The notes below the pieces were generated by a model. That model did no database searches. It had not been told where the DNA came from and worked only from the letters and a program-made list of their open reading frames with translations. Shown here one piece after another: positions 35,871-48,271 of a DNA stretch of 64,000 nt. The position numbers were made by a program, and so were the translations under genes. Every line of letters begins with the position of its first letter. The first letter of the stretch is position 1. Source of the stretch: Apus apus (Eukaryota; Chordata; Aves; Apodiformes; Apodidae); the NCBI RefSeq assembly GCF_020740795.1, contig NC_067305.1, forward strand, positions 434,001-498,000. Direction: 5' to 3'.

Positions 35871-36942
35871 ACCCTGGCTCCTTCAATCAGTGTCATTGAT
35901 AGTGGCTTGTATGTAGTGTTGAGTGTTTGCTACACACATCTTGAGATAATCAGGGAGGCCATGAATGAGAAGGCTTAATCACACTGGGTCAATGTAAGCT
36001 AGCATTGGTAATTTCAAAGGCTCATTCCTGTCATACATACCTTGGACACAGGCTGCTTTCTGTACTGCCTTGACTGGATCAGAATAGCCTGTGGCTTTAA
36101 TTTCCATTGGTTCTCACCTCAGCTGGGGATCTCTGCCACCTGCCAAAAATGCAGCCCAGGAGGTCAATGAATCTCCTGGGGTGGTGGTTAAAAATACCCC
36201 TGGTCCCCAAAAGCCTCCTGATTCTTCCTCATTCAGCAAAATTCCGACTCCCCCTTCCAGGGAAACTCACCACAGATACTCAATCTCTGACTCCCCTGGT
36301 TGCCTTGAGAACTTTTCCTGTATTTTTATCAACTCTGCTGGTGACCGTAGAACCGTACACACAGTAGTGCAGACCTCATCATTGTCATCAACAATGGTCT
36401 CAGTTTTCATCAAGGGTCACAAGGGGACTAATTGAGGGTCAGAATCAGAGGTCTCACCAATCACCTCATTGCTGCTACAAAACCAAACAAATCTTTATAA
36501 GTTTACTCTTTTATCTCACTAGCATATCCTTTTCACTCAAAAGTTTTTCAACTTGGAGTCCTAATTTTTCTTCTGTCTCCCTTTCAAAAGCCAGTTATGG
36601 TTTCAACGCTTCATTTTCTGATTTCAAAGCTGTACATTCTACATTAGAAACTCGTTTGGGAGCAGGGGCTTCCTTAGCTTCTTGTTGAGCAAAAGACAAA
36701 CAAGCTCCTAAAACTGCACAGATGATACCTTTGCTTTTATTCACTCTGCCCTTTTGTGCAGCTTGGCACTGCTCAATGTGCTCTATCACTTTCTCTTCAT
36801 CCTTCCAAAATTGTTGGGGCTTCCAGCCTGGGAAGGAGCACAGTTATGTTTTTGCAGCAGTTTATCTGTGGCAATCCTGTGTGTGACTCAGTTTTTTCTG
36901 TTGTCTTCAAGGTTAAAGTAATTTGGCAGAAAATAAACCTCT

Positions 36943-39204
36943 TTGCATTCCAGCTTGTCCTCAGATGTTAGAGGAGCTAGGGGTGGCTGGGCTGAGATTC
37001 TGAGTGATGCCCAGTTTGGTGTTAATAGTCCAGTTGTGCCCAATACTTATATTGGACTATTACAATTACACATACACTACTAACAGATACACCGTTCGTC
37101 CAGTCGTGTTCTGTGAACTCTCATGGCCACAGTCAGGAATTTGGCTGCTTTCAGGAATGCTCATGGCCAAATTAATGAACACTGTAATTTATTAAAGCAA
37201 CAGATGCAGAAATTCTTTTAGATTGCTGGTGATAAATTCACATCTAGGGTTGCCTAGCGAATTACCATAGTACAATCTCACTGCATTCTACCCTGCTTCA
37301 ATGCTGCACCTTTCCTTAAAATATGAATATAAGTTTAATTTCTAAGTCACCTCCAGCAATTATTCCACATGCACATATGCAGAGAAAGTGCAGAGGCTCA
37401 GTTCTGAGGTCATGGGTGTAAGGGCACTCTAGATGTGACTGAGTATGTCATTGCTTAAGGAAGATGCAAATACTCTCTCTCCCTGGAAGAACTGAAATGC
37501 TGATTCCCAATGAAGGTCTTTATCACTTGCTGAGTAAGTATCTGCCATACCAGATACAGCTGCAGTGGTGGTACAGCTTATCCTCCAAGATAAACACCCA
37601 CAGTATGTCTGATTACATCCTGATTTCTCTCCTTTGCCAGAGCAGGGACTGTAGATAAGAGCAGATGTATTAGTCAATGACATCTCAGAAGAGAAGTGTG
37701 TTCCAGCTACTTTCACTCTGCCTCCCTCAGAGTGTTGACCATTGCTGTTTTAAGGCTGGTTTTTCTCATATTTTGTTCCCCCATTCATGTTGTTCATTCC
37801 CAGGGGTTGTGGTCATGGTTTGAGAAGCTCTTCTAATAAACAGCCTGTCATAACTCCCAGCTTCATGCTGGTCACTGCATTAGGGCAGCAGAGACACCTA
37901 CGCACTGCTCACCTGTAGACCTGTGAACAACCATCAGAGACAGCCCAGAGACAAGACCCTCTCAGAGATCAGTGGTTTAAGCAGTTCTCTAAATTCCTGA
38001 CTCTATACCAAAGAAGAAACCCCACGCCTGGGACTCTACATCGTGGACCCTGAAACAAATGGGGAACACCCGTGCAACACATTTATTTTAAAAGAACAGC
38101 TTGTTTCTGCAAATACCTCAGGTCAGCTACAGCGTTTGCACACCTAGACCTGGACCTGGTTCTCAACCCCAGTGCTGAATTTAACTCACTCGCTTATCTG
38201 CAGGAACACATTTTGCCTAAGCCAGTCACCTAAGAGAAAGTCCTCTCCTCTGTTTTCACACATCTACAGAATGCTTGTCTACATCTGAGCTTGTCAGCAT
38301 AATGTCTTTAAATCAGGCTGCAGAAATAAGGCCTTTGGGGGTCTTCCACTTCTGACCCTCCCTTAGACCATTGCTTCAGGAAGAGAAGATTCCCACCTGT
38401 ACTCCCATGATGAGATCCCCTCTGGCTGCAGTGCAGTACCAAGGGATGAACCTAAAAATACAATTCAGTATCCTCAGCCTAGGCAGCTACAGCCTTACTT
38501 GTGTGGTGGGACACACACCTGGCCACCAACTGTGGCCCCAGCTGACTAGGTGTCTCTGGTTAGCTCTATGCCATGTTTGCCAGCCCAGTGCAGTTATCTG
38601 AGGAGCTCCTGCAGTAGAATGGGCACCTCACAAAGGCAGGTTTGTCTCGGGTGAACTACCCAAAAGTGTTGTCTGCTTCTCTCCATTGACTACAGAGCGA
38701 GCTAACTCATTAAGACTTAACTAAATATTACCTGCCTCAAGTCACAGGGCTGTGATATAGGCAATATAAGCAGTCTCAGCTACTTCTTTTTTATACATAG
38801 AAAATCCTCATCTTAGTTCTGCTCCAGGTATCATGAGGTTCCTTCTTCTGCACATAGTCCTGATCCACACAAAGTGTATCACTCCAAGAACGTTTAAATT
38901 AGCCTCATGGTGAGAGATCTCAAATATACTAATAACTGTTATTCTTTTTTGAATGACCAGAAGCTCAAGGTAATTTGAAATTTTGTTTTCTTCTTGAAAC
39001 CTGGCACTTGCCTTAACACAGGCATCAGCAATCCTGTAAGGGAAAGTTGGTAGAGTCTTCTGCTGGAGGTGAGTTTGCAACCTTTGCTCCTCCATGTAGA
39101 GCTACACTGTATTATCTTGTAAGATTTTGTGAAGCTGGATCACAGAAACAGCAGGTTGCTGGAGGTATTTACTCTTTCTGCCAAAAATACTGAAATTACT
39201 AAAT
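36943..39204. other. flank of the retroviral relic and unassigned DNA
   Basis: 37000-37340 looks LTR-like on the minus strand (AATAAATTACAG near 37190) and may be the right LTR of the relic; this is weak. No gene was recognised in 37340-39204. Confidence 0.35.
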
Positions 39205-39755
39205 TCACTCACTGCCATTGACAGTGTTTTGTCTCCAGCTGGTGCTGGGCTGCTGGGTGCTGAGTTTCTTCTTGGTGTTCTCTCTACTCACAATTCTAAT
39301 TGCCGTTCTGTGGGTCCAACACCATCAACCACTTCCACTGTGACATAGCACCACTGCTCCACCTGTCCCGCATGGACACAGGTCTCATTGAGAAAATAAT
39401 GCTAGTGACACTTTATCAATAACTGCTTTTTCCTACGCCTACATCATCCACGCTGTCACACACATCCAGTCTTAAGTAACCAGGGAAAAAAGCCTTTTCC
39501 ACATGCTATGCTCATCTTATTGTGGTTGTTATTCTGTAAGCAGCTCCATCTTGAGGTAAATCTGACCAAGCCAGCAGGGTGGGAGGGATTTTCACAAAAT
39601 TGTGTCGTTCCTCTATTGTGTGATTACCCAGTTGTGTAACCCTTACATCTACACCCTTCAAAACCAACAAGTCAAACAGGCCTTGAAAGATTTGGTAGAA
39701 AGGTGTTTTGTAGGCTCTGGTGATACTCGGAAATCCAGAGCCACAAAGCAGTGAC
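39205..39755 (+). pseudogene. olfactory receptor pseudogene, TM4 to C-terminus
   Basis: Decayed class II receptor. Reading across frames: CLQLVLGCWVLSFFLVF (TM4), [17 protein letters not shown] (second outer loop), SYAYIIHAVTHIQS (TM5), KAFSTCYAHLIVVVI-like text at 39490-39535 (TM6), then KIVSFLYCVITQL and NPYIYTLQNQQVKQALKDL (39595-39700, TM7 and tail). Several frameshifts and stops occur, with rearranged sequence around 39535-39590. The 5' half (TM1-TM3) is not recognisable upstream. Family unassigned. Confidence 0.8.
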
Positions 39756-40004
39756 TGCATGTAAATGACTTCCTAGCAGTGTTAGGGGTGGGAGTGGGGG
39801 AATTAGGATGATGCATAGGAATGGATTAGGTGGAATTCACTTTGCCTAAGTGTATGAAGACTGTGAACATGCCTGATTCTCTGCCTTGACTACCCCCAAC
39901 ATATCTTTGACTTAATCACTTGGAAGTAGCCACATTTGATCCATTTGAAATGACATTGCACAGAGCGCTCATCCTCCCGCCCCCCTGCTGCCAATGCTGT
40001 GGGC
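39756..40004. other. spacer between OR pseudogene and LTR
   Basis: Nothing recognised. Confidence 0.4.
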
Positions 40005-40692
40005 TGTTATATCAGAACCCCTAGGCCCCATTTTTGTTAACTCAGAGTGGGTGGTGCTGAAACCAATTTCTGGTCTTAACCCCTGCTGGGCTGTGACGGT
40101 GCCAGCAGACAGGGTGGCACCTGCCAGGCAATTTGGGGATTGCTGGGGTGGGACCCTTTGGCCATGAACGGGGTTCCCAGCCAGTGGGGTTTCTTGAGCC
40201 AGGTAGAATAACAAATGAATGACTTAGTCTATAAAAATGGAGTTCCTTGCTAGGAAGCTGGTTTTGGGTTTTCCCTTGCAGTAGTAGGCCTGTCAGGAAG
40301 CCTACCTGCTTGGGTCAGGATGCCACCTAAGGAGACCTCTCGAGATTGAGTGACCTCATCACTGGTGAGTGATATATTTCTTCAAGATATATCTTTGAGT
40401 GAGCCTTGTCCCTCTCAAGCAAGTAATGCCAAGTACCTGAGGAGGAGGCTTTCCCTTTTGTCTGAATGAGTTTGCACATGCGGGATTATTATTATCCATG
40501 TTAAGATTATCTATGTTAAGATTAGTCTAAAAAGCTTAGGAATTCTTAAGTAGTTGTTGTGTAGTGCAGAAGTATTCCTGATAAACATTTGAATCTGTGG
40601 TATTATTTTTGATTTATCAGAGTGCTAAATAGTGTTGCTTGGAATAAACATTCTTTCCTAATAAGCTCCTGTGTGTTTTGGGTGCCATAACA
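40005..40692 (+). mobile_element. solo LTR with TGTTAT...ATAACA ends
   Basis: A 688-bp element with perfect 6-bp inverted ends (TGTTAT and ATAACA). It has a TATA box (CTATAAAAATGG, about 40229) and AATAAA at about 40643, 50 bp before the end, in LTR order for the plus strand. No internal region and no clear target duplication. Family unknown. Confidence 0.65.
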
Positions 40693-42329
40693 GAAATACA
40701 AGCCAGATAATACAGACATGTTAATCACCTCTTTAGACTTCTATAGGAGATTAAAATCAATATACCTCAGTCAGAACTTACTGGCCTTCAAAGCAGATGA
40801 CACCTGACCATACATGAAGTTAATTAATTTACAGAGATGCACGGAGGTGAGTTATTAATTCCTCCCAGATTTCTCCAAGTAAATGTTTAGAATAGTGGAA
40901 GCTGTATATTGATGCCCCACTAAACTGGTTTCCAGTGCAAAGATCATTTTCACGTGTATGTTAACAAACTGTGTCAGGACCCTAAGTGCACGAATGACCC
41001 TCATGCTGCTGACCAGCCTCACAAGGGCCTACACCCACATCCATTGAGCTCCTACTCTTTTTCAGAATTGGATACAACCTTGCAAAACAGCTCTTTAGGT
41101 CTGATCACTCTTCCCATGGATGTGCTATGTGGAAAATCCCCTGAGATTAATTCAAAGTTCAGTGTATGGGTACAGGAATAATGTAGGTAAAGTAGGTAAA
41201 CCATATAACATTAAGAAAATGAAGCCTCAGCTGGCAGGCCGTGGTCCTGCCAAAATCAACATATTACTATGGGTGATGTATTCCATCCTTAGGCAGATGG
41301 AGATATCTTAGTCCACTTCTCTCACCTCTTTGTCTATAAGATCCATCTTCAACAAGTAAAATGTGGTGGTGGAGGTCCCAGCTGGGTCTCAGAAATCTCT
41401 GTCTCACTCAGGAGTGTTGTTCATTACATATGTATAAGTATATGGGTATGTGTATCCACCTTGGCTCCTCAGTCCATGGTGATTTCTGGAGTGGTGCTTG
41501 AACTCAGGACAGAGTGCCTGCTGCTTAGATTATTTGCACCTGAAGGCCTACAGCTCCTGCAGGAAGGAGGCCTTCAGGCTCTGTTTTCTTTCCTGAGGAG
41601 CAGGTGACTGGGTCCAGAAGCCAGTGGGAGAATTAGCACAAGGGCACTGTGGATGGTCAAGGAATGAAGAACAAAGTCCTAACTAGCAGGGGTGAGAGGG
41701 CACCTGTTGCTTGACTGTGCAGCCTGTTCACGTGGGTCAGTAATGGATTTTAACATTGCACAGAAGTGAGAGGTACAAGCAGTGATGGCATGGCAGGTGC
41801 ATCATGAGTCATCAGGGTTGCCTTTACAATTGCTGTGTGCACCTCCTGCCTGTAGGTCTGAGGCTGTTATGCAAGCATCTGCATGCTGTGGAAGAACTTC
41901 AGCACTCTTACCAATAGAAGTTTACATCTATGGTCTTTCTAGAGACAGCATAAAAATACAGGCTGCTTCAGAGACATGGTTGGTTAAATGAGAGGATCTT
42001 CTCACATGGAGGGAAAAAAAAAATGCCCTCTGGAAAGACCATAGCCCAGTGTGTAGCTCTCTCCCCCTGCCCCTCATTGACTGAAAAGTAGGCCCACAGT
42101 GCAGGTGCCTAAGGACAGGGGATGGGTCAGCTTCACGCACGCAGCTGTTAAGTGCCACAGAAATTCATGTAGTCTATGCTTTCTTTGCTTGCACTGGATT
42201 TTATATAATCCTGTAGAAAACAGACTAGACTTTTTGGACAGCTGCATTGGTATTCCTCTCAATGCCCGTATTTGATATGTGGTCATTCCAAAGCCCAAAT
42301 ATCTCTGAGGTGTTCCGTAAGTTCCCCAG
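40693..42329. other. intergenic, no gene seen
   Basis: Only short frames without recognisable domains. Confidence 0.5.
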
Positions 42330-42555
42330 CTGACCTTGTTGGGACAGTCACAATAGAGCCCAATGGAAAACTTAGAAACAACAATTAATGCTGTGGAAAT
42401 ATCCAGCAGGGACAGGACCCAGAGGAAGAAGTACATAGGTGTGGAGGGTGGGGTGCACTGTGACCAGGAAGATGAGAAGGTTCAAAGTGATGGTGATGAT
42501 ATAAATCAAGCAGACTGAGGGAGAGCAAGTGCTACAGTTCTGGGTGGCCGGACAA
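42330..42555 (-). pseudogene. olfactory receptor fragment, TM1-TM2
   Basis: Minus-strand text LIYIITITLNLLIFLVTVHP and, after a frame change near 42436, MYFFLWVLSLLDISTALIVV matches the TM1 to TM2 region of a class II receptor (LHTPMYFF signature). The rest of the gene is not found to the left. A CR1 begins immediately to the right at 42573, so the N-terminus may have been lost there. Confidence 0.7.
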
Positions 42556-42572
42556 TTAGGAGAGGACAAATG

Positions 42573-43415
42573 CAGTCATAGAATCATAGAATCATTAAGG
42601 CTGGAAGAGACCTTAAAGATCATCCAGTTCCAACCCCCCTGCCATGAGCAGGGAACCACTAGACCAGGTTGCACAAAACCTCGTCCAACCTGGCCTTAAA
42701 AACCTCAAGGGATGGGGCATCAACAACCTCCCTGGGCAACCCATTCCAGTTTCTCACCACCCTTGTAGTGAAGAATTTCTTCCTAACATCTAACCTAAAT
42801 CTCCTCTCTCTTAGTTTAAAACCATTACCCCTTGTCCTATCACTATCTTCTCTGATTAAAAGCCCCTCCCCAGCTTTCCTGTAGGCCCCCTTCAAGTACT
42901 GGAAGGTGCTCTAAGGTCTGGTGCTGAGGGCTCCAGAGCTGCATATAGCACTCCAGGTGGGGTCTCACCAGAGCAGAGGGGCAGAATCCCCTCCCTGGCC
43001 CTGCTGGCCACACTTCTGCTGATGCAGCCCAGGATGCAGTTGGTTCTCTTGGCTCCAGCACACACTGGCAGCTCATGTCAAGCTTCTCATCAACTACCAC
43101 CCCCAAGTTCTTCTCCTCAGGGATGCTCTCCAGCCATTCTCCCCCCAGCCTGGATTTATGCCTGGCGTTGCAGCAACCCAGGGGCAGGACCTTGCACTTG
43201 GCTTTGTTGAACTTCATGAGGTTGGCACTGGCCCACCTCTCCAGCCTGTCCCTCTGGATGGCATCCCTTCCCTCTAGAGTGTCAACCACACCACACAGCT
43301 TGGTATCATCAACAAACGTGCTGAGGATACACTCAATCCCACTGTCCATGTCTCCAACAAAGATGTTAAACAGCACTGGTCCCAATACTGACCCATGAGG
43401 GACACCACTCACAGT
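42573..43415 (-). mobile_element. CR1 LINE 3' fragment
   Basis: The tail is at the left (GTCATAGAATCATAGAATCA). Minus-strand text includes [19 protein letters not shown] (42757-42813), [15 protein letters not shown] and GSVLGPVLFNIFVGDMDSG (43340-43396), the RT region. Close kin of 16646-17518. Confidence 0.93.
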
Positions 43416-44859
43416 CAGCAGAGTGTGGTTTCCTGGTTCTAGACTTCTGTTGGCATCATCTGGGAAGAATGGGCAGACTATCAGAGGGGTAGTCACTGCA
43501 CCAAGATCATGGTGCTTCAGCCAGTTACTCATGTGAGGAGCCTCTTGGGAATCCCTGGAGGGCAAATCTGTAACTGGCTCAGCTGAACAGAGAGAGAAAG
43601 CAATGGCTGTGCATGCCAACAGTGCACAATGTCAGTGTTGTCTGAGCTTCATAATCTGGGATAGTGACCAAGCATACAACAAGGAGGGTTAGCTCTGTTT
43701 TGGGTGCAGGGTTAATTGTGCTCCCCACAAACATCAGTTGGTCCCAACTGGCTCCACAGGTGCTTTCCAAAGAATGCAAAACTACAACAAACCAAAGCAA
43801 ATCCAATTACCCTTCGTCTATAGACTGGCAAAGGAAGAAGGAGTAATTGGAGGGAAAGCCACCCACACAGAGCACTAATGAAGTGCAGTGGATTAAGATC
43901 AGTGCAATCAGCTTCATTAGTCACATTGCCTCATCACCCTGATGAGCATTGTCCTGTGTGAGATGTTGATGAGATCTTTATGCAGCGCTGGGAGGCTGGG
44001 ACAGCTTTGTGTGTTCTTACTGCCCAGAATGAAAATTGATGCACAGAGAGAGAGAAGGAATCATCCTGCCAGAGAGGAGAAAAGGGTCATTAATTCTGCA
44101 TTCCTCAGGCTCATCATCTCCTTGCAAAGTAGCAACAAACACCTGGACTGCACTAGTAAATCACAAGGCACAGAACACATTTTGGCAGCAGAAATTAATC
44201 CATATATGGGGACAGAGGGGGGAAGAACCTTTTCCACTGCACACACATGGACCTGGTCAACAGAGCCCAGCACATAGAGAAGGAAGCACATCATCAAAGG
44301 AAGAGCAGCACATACAGCCCTGTTGTGAGACATCCATCTGTTCAACTGACTTAATCCTAAGCTTGTCACTTTCAGCATCTTTGCACTGTTCTGGAGAACA
44401 CTTCACATTCACTTGGGGAAGGACTTGAGGATGTCTCCCAACACTTTCTTATTCTACAATGGCAAGTGCTTACAATGTGATCACAGGGTGTGAAGGCTCG
44501 TATTTATCCATTAGTTCTTTGCATTTACTTAAGATCCCTTTTGCAGAGATGTTGCTGTCATTTTTTTAAGTTAGATGCTCTCAACCCCACCCCACCAAGT
44601 GTGCTATGGGTTTTATCTCTTTCTTCAGAAGTCTCTACTGGAGGGGCAGAAGCACATCTATAGACTTCTCTCTTTTACAGGTGATGTGGTGACTCAAACG
44701 CTAAATGTTCCATTTCTTTCACTATGATGCAGTCAGGTAGGAGTTCACCTTGCCTTTCTGGGATGTCTTGCATTACTTTATACCCATGTTTGGCCACTGG
44801 GTTTTCTCACATGAATAGAGAAGTCAAAATTGTGGGAGATGGAGTCAAAGATAATTTTA
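43416..44859. other. intergenic, no gene seen
   Basis: A few 60-130 codon frames on both strands, none with recognisable motifs. Confidence 0.5.
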
Positions 44860-44957
44860 GGAAAGAGAGAAAGAGAGGAGGGAGGGAGGAAGGCAGGCAG
44901 GAAGTTAGGGCAGGAAGACAGTAAAGGAGGAAGACAGTAAGGGAGGAGGGAGGGAGA
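44860..44957. repeat. purine-rich simple repeat
   Basis: GAAAGAGA / GGGAGGGAGGAAGGCAGG low-complexity tract with two copies of GGAAGACAGTAA(A/G)GGAGG. It abuts the CR1 5' breakpoint. Confidence 0.85.
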
Positions 44958-45580
44958 AACGTTGATCAACAGCAGCTGAATATGAGCCAGCATTGTACTA
45001 TCCAGGTGGCCAAAAAGGACAACAGCATCCTAGCTTGTCCCCCTATACTGGACACTGCTGAGGCTTACCTTGAATCCTATGTTTAACTTCTGGGCCCTGC
45101 ACTATAAGGAGATGGAGGTGCTGGACAGTGTCCGAATAAGGGTATGGAAGCTGCTGAAGGGTCTAGAGGAGCTGTGAGGAGTGACTGAGGGAACTGGGGA
45201 TGTGTAGTCTGTAGAAAAGGAGGTTGAGGGAAGACCAGATCTCTCTCTCTACAACTATGTAAAGGTGGTTGCAGTGAGGTGAGTGTTGGTCTCTTCTCCC
45301 TAATAAGTGATAAGACAAGAAGAATTGGCCTCAAGTTGTACCAGGGGAGTCTTAGATTGGATAGTAGAAGAATTTTCTCCACTGAAAGGATTGTCAGGCA
45401 CTGGAAGAGGCTGTCTAGGGAGGTAGCTGAATCATCATCCTTAGAGGTGTTGAAAATACATGTATATGTGGTGCTAAGGGACATGGTTAACACTGAACCC
45501 AGTAAAGTTAGGTTAGTGGTTGGACTTGTTAATCTTAAGGGTCTTTTCCAGCTAAAACAATTATATGATTCTATTATTTA
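44958..45580 (+). mobile_element. CR1 LINE 3' fragment, degraded
   Basis: Shares GATCAACAGCAGCTGAATAT and GAGCCAGCAT with the copy at 1-1267 and ends in ATATGATTCTATTATTTAAT. Many indels. Confidence 0.9.
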
Positions 45581-47335
45581 ATTCAAGAAACAAATAATAC
45601 TACAATTCCACCCCAGTTTTCTCATTACTTGGTTTACAAATGTTTAAACTTTAAACACTACATCTCAGGGGCATGTCTGTCTGAAAATCACAATTCAGCA
45701 CTCTTATTGCAGCTAAACTTCTCTATCCCAGATTGTACCATAATCTTTACTAACCTAGACTACTCTTGGATCTACTCAATGAGTGACAAAACATCTTCAG
45801 AAAATGGATGGTTTTGCCAGCTCTGTTAGTCTACAGGATAGCTGCTCACCTTTGCTACTGGTTGAACCTGCAGACAGAAAAGTGGCAGCTGCATTCCTCA
45901 GACTAGTCAGAGATCCTGGGTCCATGGGTACTGGCTGAGGCTGTTGGAGGACATGGCCACTCCTAATATCCCTTTACAATCCCTGCATTCATCTTGAATG
46001 AAGACCATTGTACATCAAGGAGTCAGTGCAGACCGTGGCACCGTGCTGCACTGCACATCCAGGGTGGTCTTCAGGTCTGTGTTGTACTGTACAAAGCTCA
46101 TGGCTGCAGGATAAACTCAGCGCTCATTTTAACAGAGAAGCTTGTGAGTAGCTCCCACCTAGTACCAGCAATTATACCACCTGCATGGCCTTGCCTTTAT
46201 CTAACAGAGAAGCAAGAAGTTCTTCTGTGATCATCCTTTCTGTTTGACAGTAGAAATTACACATAGAACTGTTTTATTTTTTAAAAATCCTTTACTGAGT
46301 CAAATGACCAAAATGGGCCACTTCCATTGATGGGATGTACATGGTATGCTGCATGTTGATCAGAGGCCCATCTGATGTTTCATACCTTGAGGTTCCCAGT
46401 ATCTGAAGGGATGCAGCTTTATCTCTACTATCCTCTTCTCTTTAGTGTTGGCCCTAATAAATAGCTTTCTAAATTATATTTGCTATAGTCTGCCTCTGGC
46501 TTATTGAGATCATAATGATCGAGTGACTCCTGGTGCAAAACACCCTTCTATGCTTCTCCCATATTACTGACTAATTTCACATCCACTGTGTTAGCTTCGC
46601 AGAGGAAATGAAAAGAATGAAGATGTAAACTAGGATTCCATAAATTGTCTGTATGTACCACAACCAGAGGGTACTAGGAAAAACAAATTAAGTTTGATCT
46701 TCCTTTTAAAATGCCAAGTCTCAAACCAACTCCCTTATGATCACCCAGTTCCTTAACTCACAAGTGGATTCTTTCATTCCACAATCAACCTTTTATTTGC
46801 GCAGAAAGGGACACTGTTCTCATCTGCTCTCAGCTCAGAACCCTAAGATACATGTTTACATAAACTTATAATTTTGACTTCTCACACACAAAATGTACAG
46901 CAATAGGGATGTCTAGTGATAGTTTCTCTCTTACTGCAACAGAGATCTAGTTTAGAATACATAAACTGTCTTTTTACTTTATCTATTTCACTCTATTCAA
47001 TACTGGTGGAGAATTAGGGTCATCAGCCCAGCCATAGTTATTTACATTTAAGATATTTAAATAAAACAAGTCATTAATCCTTTGGGCCTTCAAAGAAATT
47101 TTCTCCACAGAATAGAACTGAAGAGCTCATCTGGGAAATACCTTCAACAAAACTGACCAGAAACCAATGTCTTAGGTCCATCATTCTCTGTTAATTTCTT
47201 GCCCTTATCACTGCATAGTAATGAAAGATGATCTGAAAAATACCTCTAAAAAAAAATAAATAAAAAGCCCACAAAATCAAACAAACAAAAAAGGAAACTA
47301 CCACTAGATTTAATTTAATATAGTTCATACACATA
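45581..47335. other. intergenic, 3' flank of the minus-strand OR
   Basis: No gene or clear repeat recognised. Confidence 0.5.
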
Positions 47336-48271
47336 TCACATATTTATTTTTTTGGCTATCAGTCTTTTCAAGGCTTGTTTTACCTCTTTGTTCCTCAAAC
47401 TGTAAATCAAGGGATTCATCGTTGGAGACATCAGTGTGTAAAAGAGAGAAAGCAATTTGTTTCTGCTGCTGGAATAAGGAGTTTTGGGTCTCAAGTAAGT
47501 CACAATGCCAGATCCATAAAACAGAGTGACCACGACCAGATGAGATGAGCAAGTAGAGAACGTTTTTCTCTTGTCCCCAGCTGATGGCATCTGGAAGATG
47601 GTGTGGAGTATCTTTACATATGACACAACTATGAGTAAGAAAGGGGCCATGATGAAGAGGACAGCTACTATGTAGATGGTGATTTCATTGTTGTAGGTGT
47701 CCACACAAGCCAACTTCAGCAGGGGTGGCAGGTCACAGAAGAAGTGATTGATCTTGTTGGGCCCACAATATGGAAGGGTAAAGATGAACGTTGTCTGCCC
47801 TAAGGCCACCAAGAACCCAGTAAGCCAAGATAAAACTGCCAGCAGGAAGCACTTATTCCAGCTCATCATGGTGGTGTAGTGCAGGGGATGGCATATGGCC
47901 ACATAGCGATCATAGGCCATGGCAGCCAGCAGACAACATTCTGTGATCCCAAAGAGGGTGAACATGTACATCTGTGTGGCACAGCCCAGAAATGATATGC
48001 CCTTCCTTTTTGTGAGGAAGTTCACCAGCATCTTGGGGATTGTGGATGTAGTGTAGCCAATCTCCAGGAAGGACAAATTCTTGAGGAAAAAATACATGGG
48101 GGAGCAGAAGGTAGCATCTACCATAGTGATCATAATGATGAGGAAGTTCCCCACCAAAGTACTGAGGTACATGAACAATACCAGACAAAAGAGAGAGTCT
48201 TGGACCTCTGGGATGCTGGAGAAAGGTAAAAATTGGAAATAGGTCACCAGTGTGCAGTTCCAGCTGGTCAT
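47336..48271 (-). CDS. olfactory receptor, class II, family 10-like
   Basis: Intact single-exon odorant receptor of 311 codons on the minus strand, starting at the ATG at 48271 (MTSWNCTLVTYF). Landmarks: NCT glycosylation site at residues 5-7; LVGNFLIIMITM in TM1; CSPMYFFLKNLSFLEIGYTT at TM2; ECCLLAAMAYDRYVAICHPL at TM3; INHFFCDLPPLLKLACVD in the second outer loop; SYVKIL in TM5; KRKTFSTCSSHLVVVTLFYG at TM6; SPTMNPLIYSLRNKEVKQAL at TM7. All key positions are conserved, so this is the most canonical receptor in the window. The FLEIGYTTSTIPKML text is typical of family 10. A candidate acceptor (TTTTTATCTCTCTAG on the minus strand) ends at 48328, 57 bp before the ATG. Confidence 0.96.
   Translation of the reverse strand: MTSWNCTLVTYFQFLPFSSIPEVQDSLFCLVLFMYLSTLVGNFLIIMITMVDATFCSPMYFFLKNLSFLEIGYTTSTIPKMLVNFLTKRKGISFLGCATQMYMFTLFGITECCLLAAMAYDRYVAICHPLHYTTMMSWNKCFLLAVLSWLTGFLVALGQTTFIFTLPYCGPNKINHFFCDLPPLLKLACVDTYNNEITIYIVAVLFIMAPFLLIVVSYVKILHTIFQMPSAGDKRKTFSTCSSHLVVVTLFYGSGIVTYLRPKTPYSSSRNKLLSLFYTLMSPTMNPLIYSLRNKEVKQALKRLIAKKINM

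Larger units (their letters stand above)
32975..36942 (-). mobile_element. antisense endogenous retrovirus relic (gag, protease, pol parts)
   Basis: A broken retroviral copy on the minus strand. Going from right to left: gag-like text (about 36800-35880), a nucleocapsid/protease stretch (35100-34450) with the aspartic protease motif LIDTGAQMSVV, then reverse transcriptase and connection text (about 34400-33050) with RQYPLPKQ and GALGYWHKYISGF. It has many breaks. An LTR of another family and a CR1 are inserted between gag and protease. A near-identical 45-bp word marks both ends (32975-33020 and 36898-36942). Class is not settled; a gamma- or epsilon-like pol is possible. It looks old. Confidence 0.75.

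Noticed and set aside
42843-43619. 258-codon minus-strand frame
   Set aside because: Most of it is CR1 reverse-transcriptase text; the N-terminal extension shows no domain.
43579-44428. Several 70-130 codon frames on both strands, considered as a possible extra receptor
   Set aside because: No MAYDRY, PMYFF or NPxIY signature could be found in any frame.
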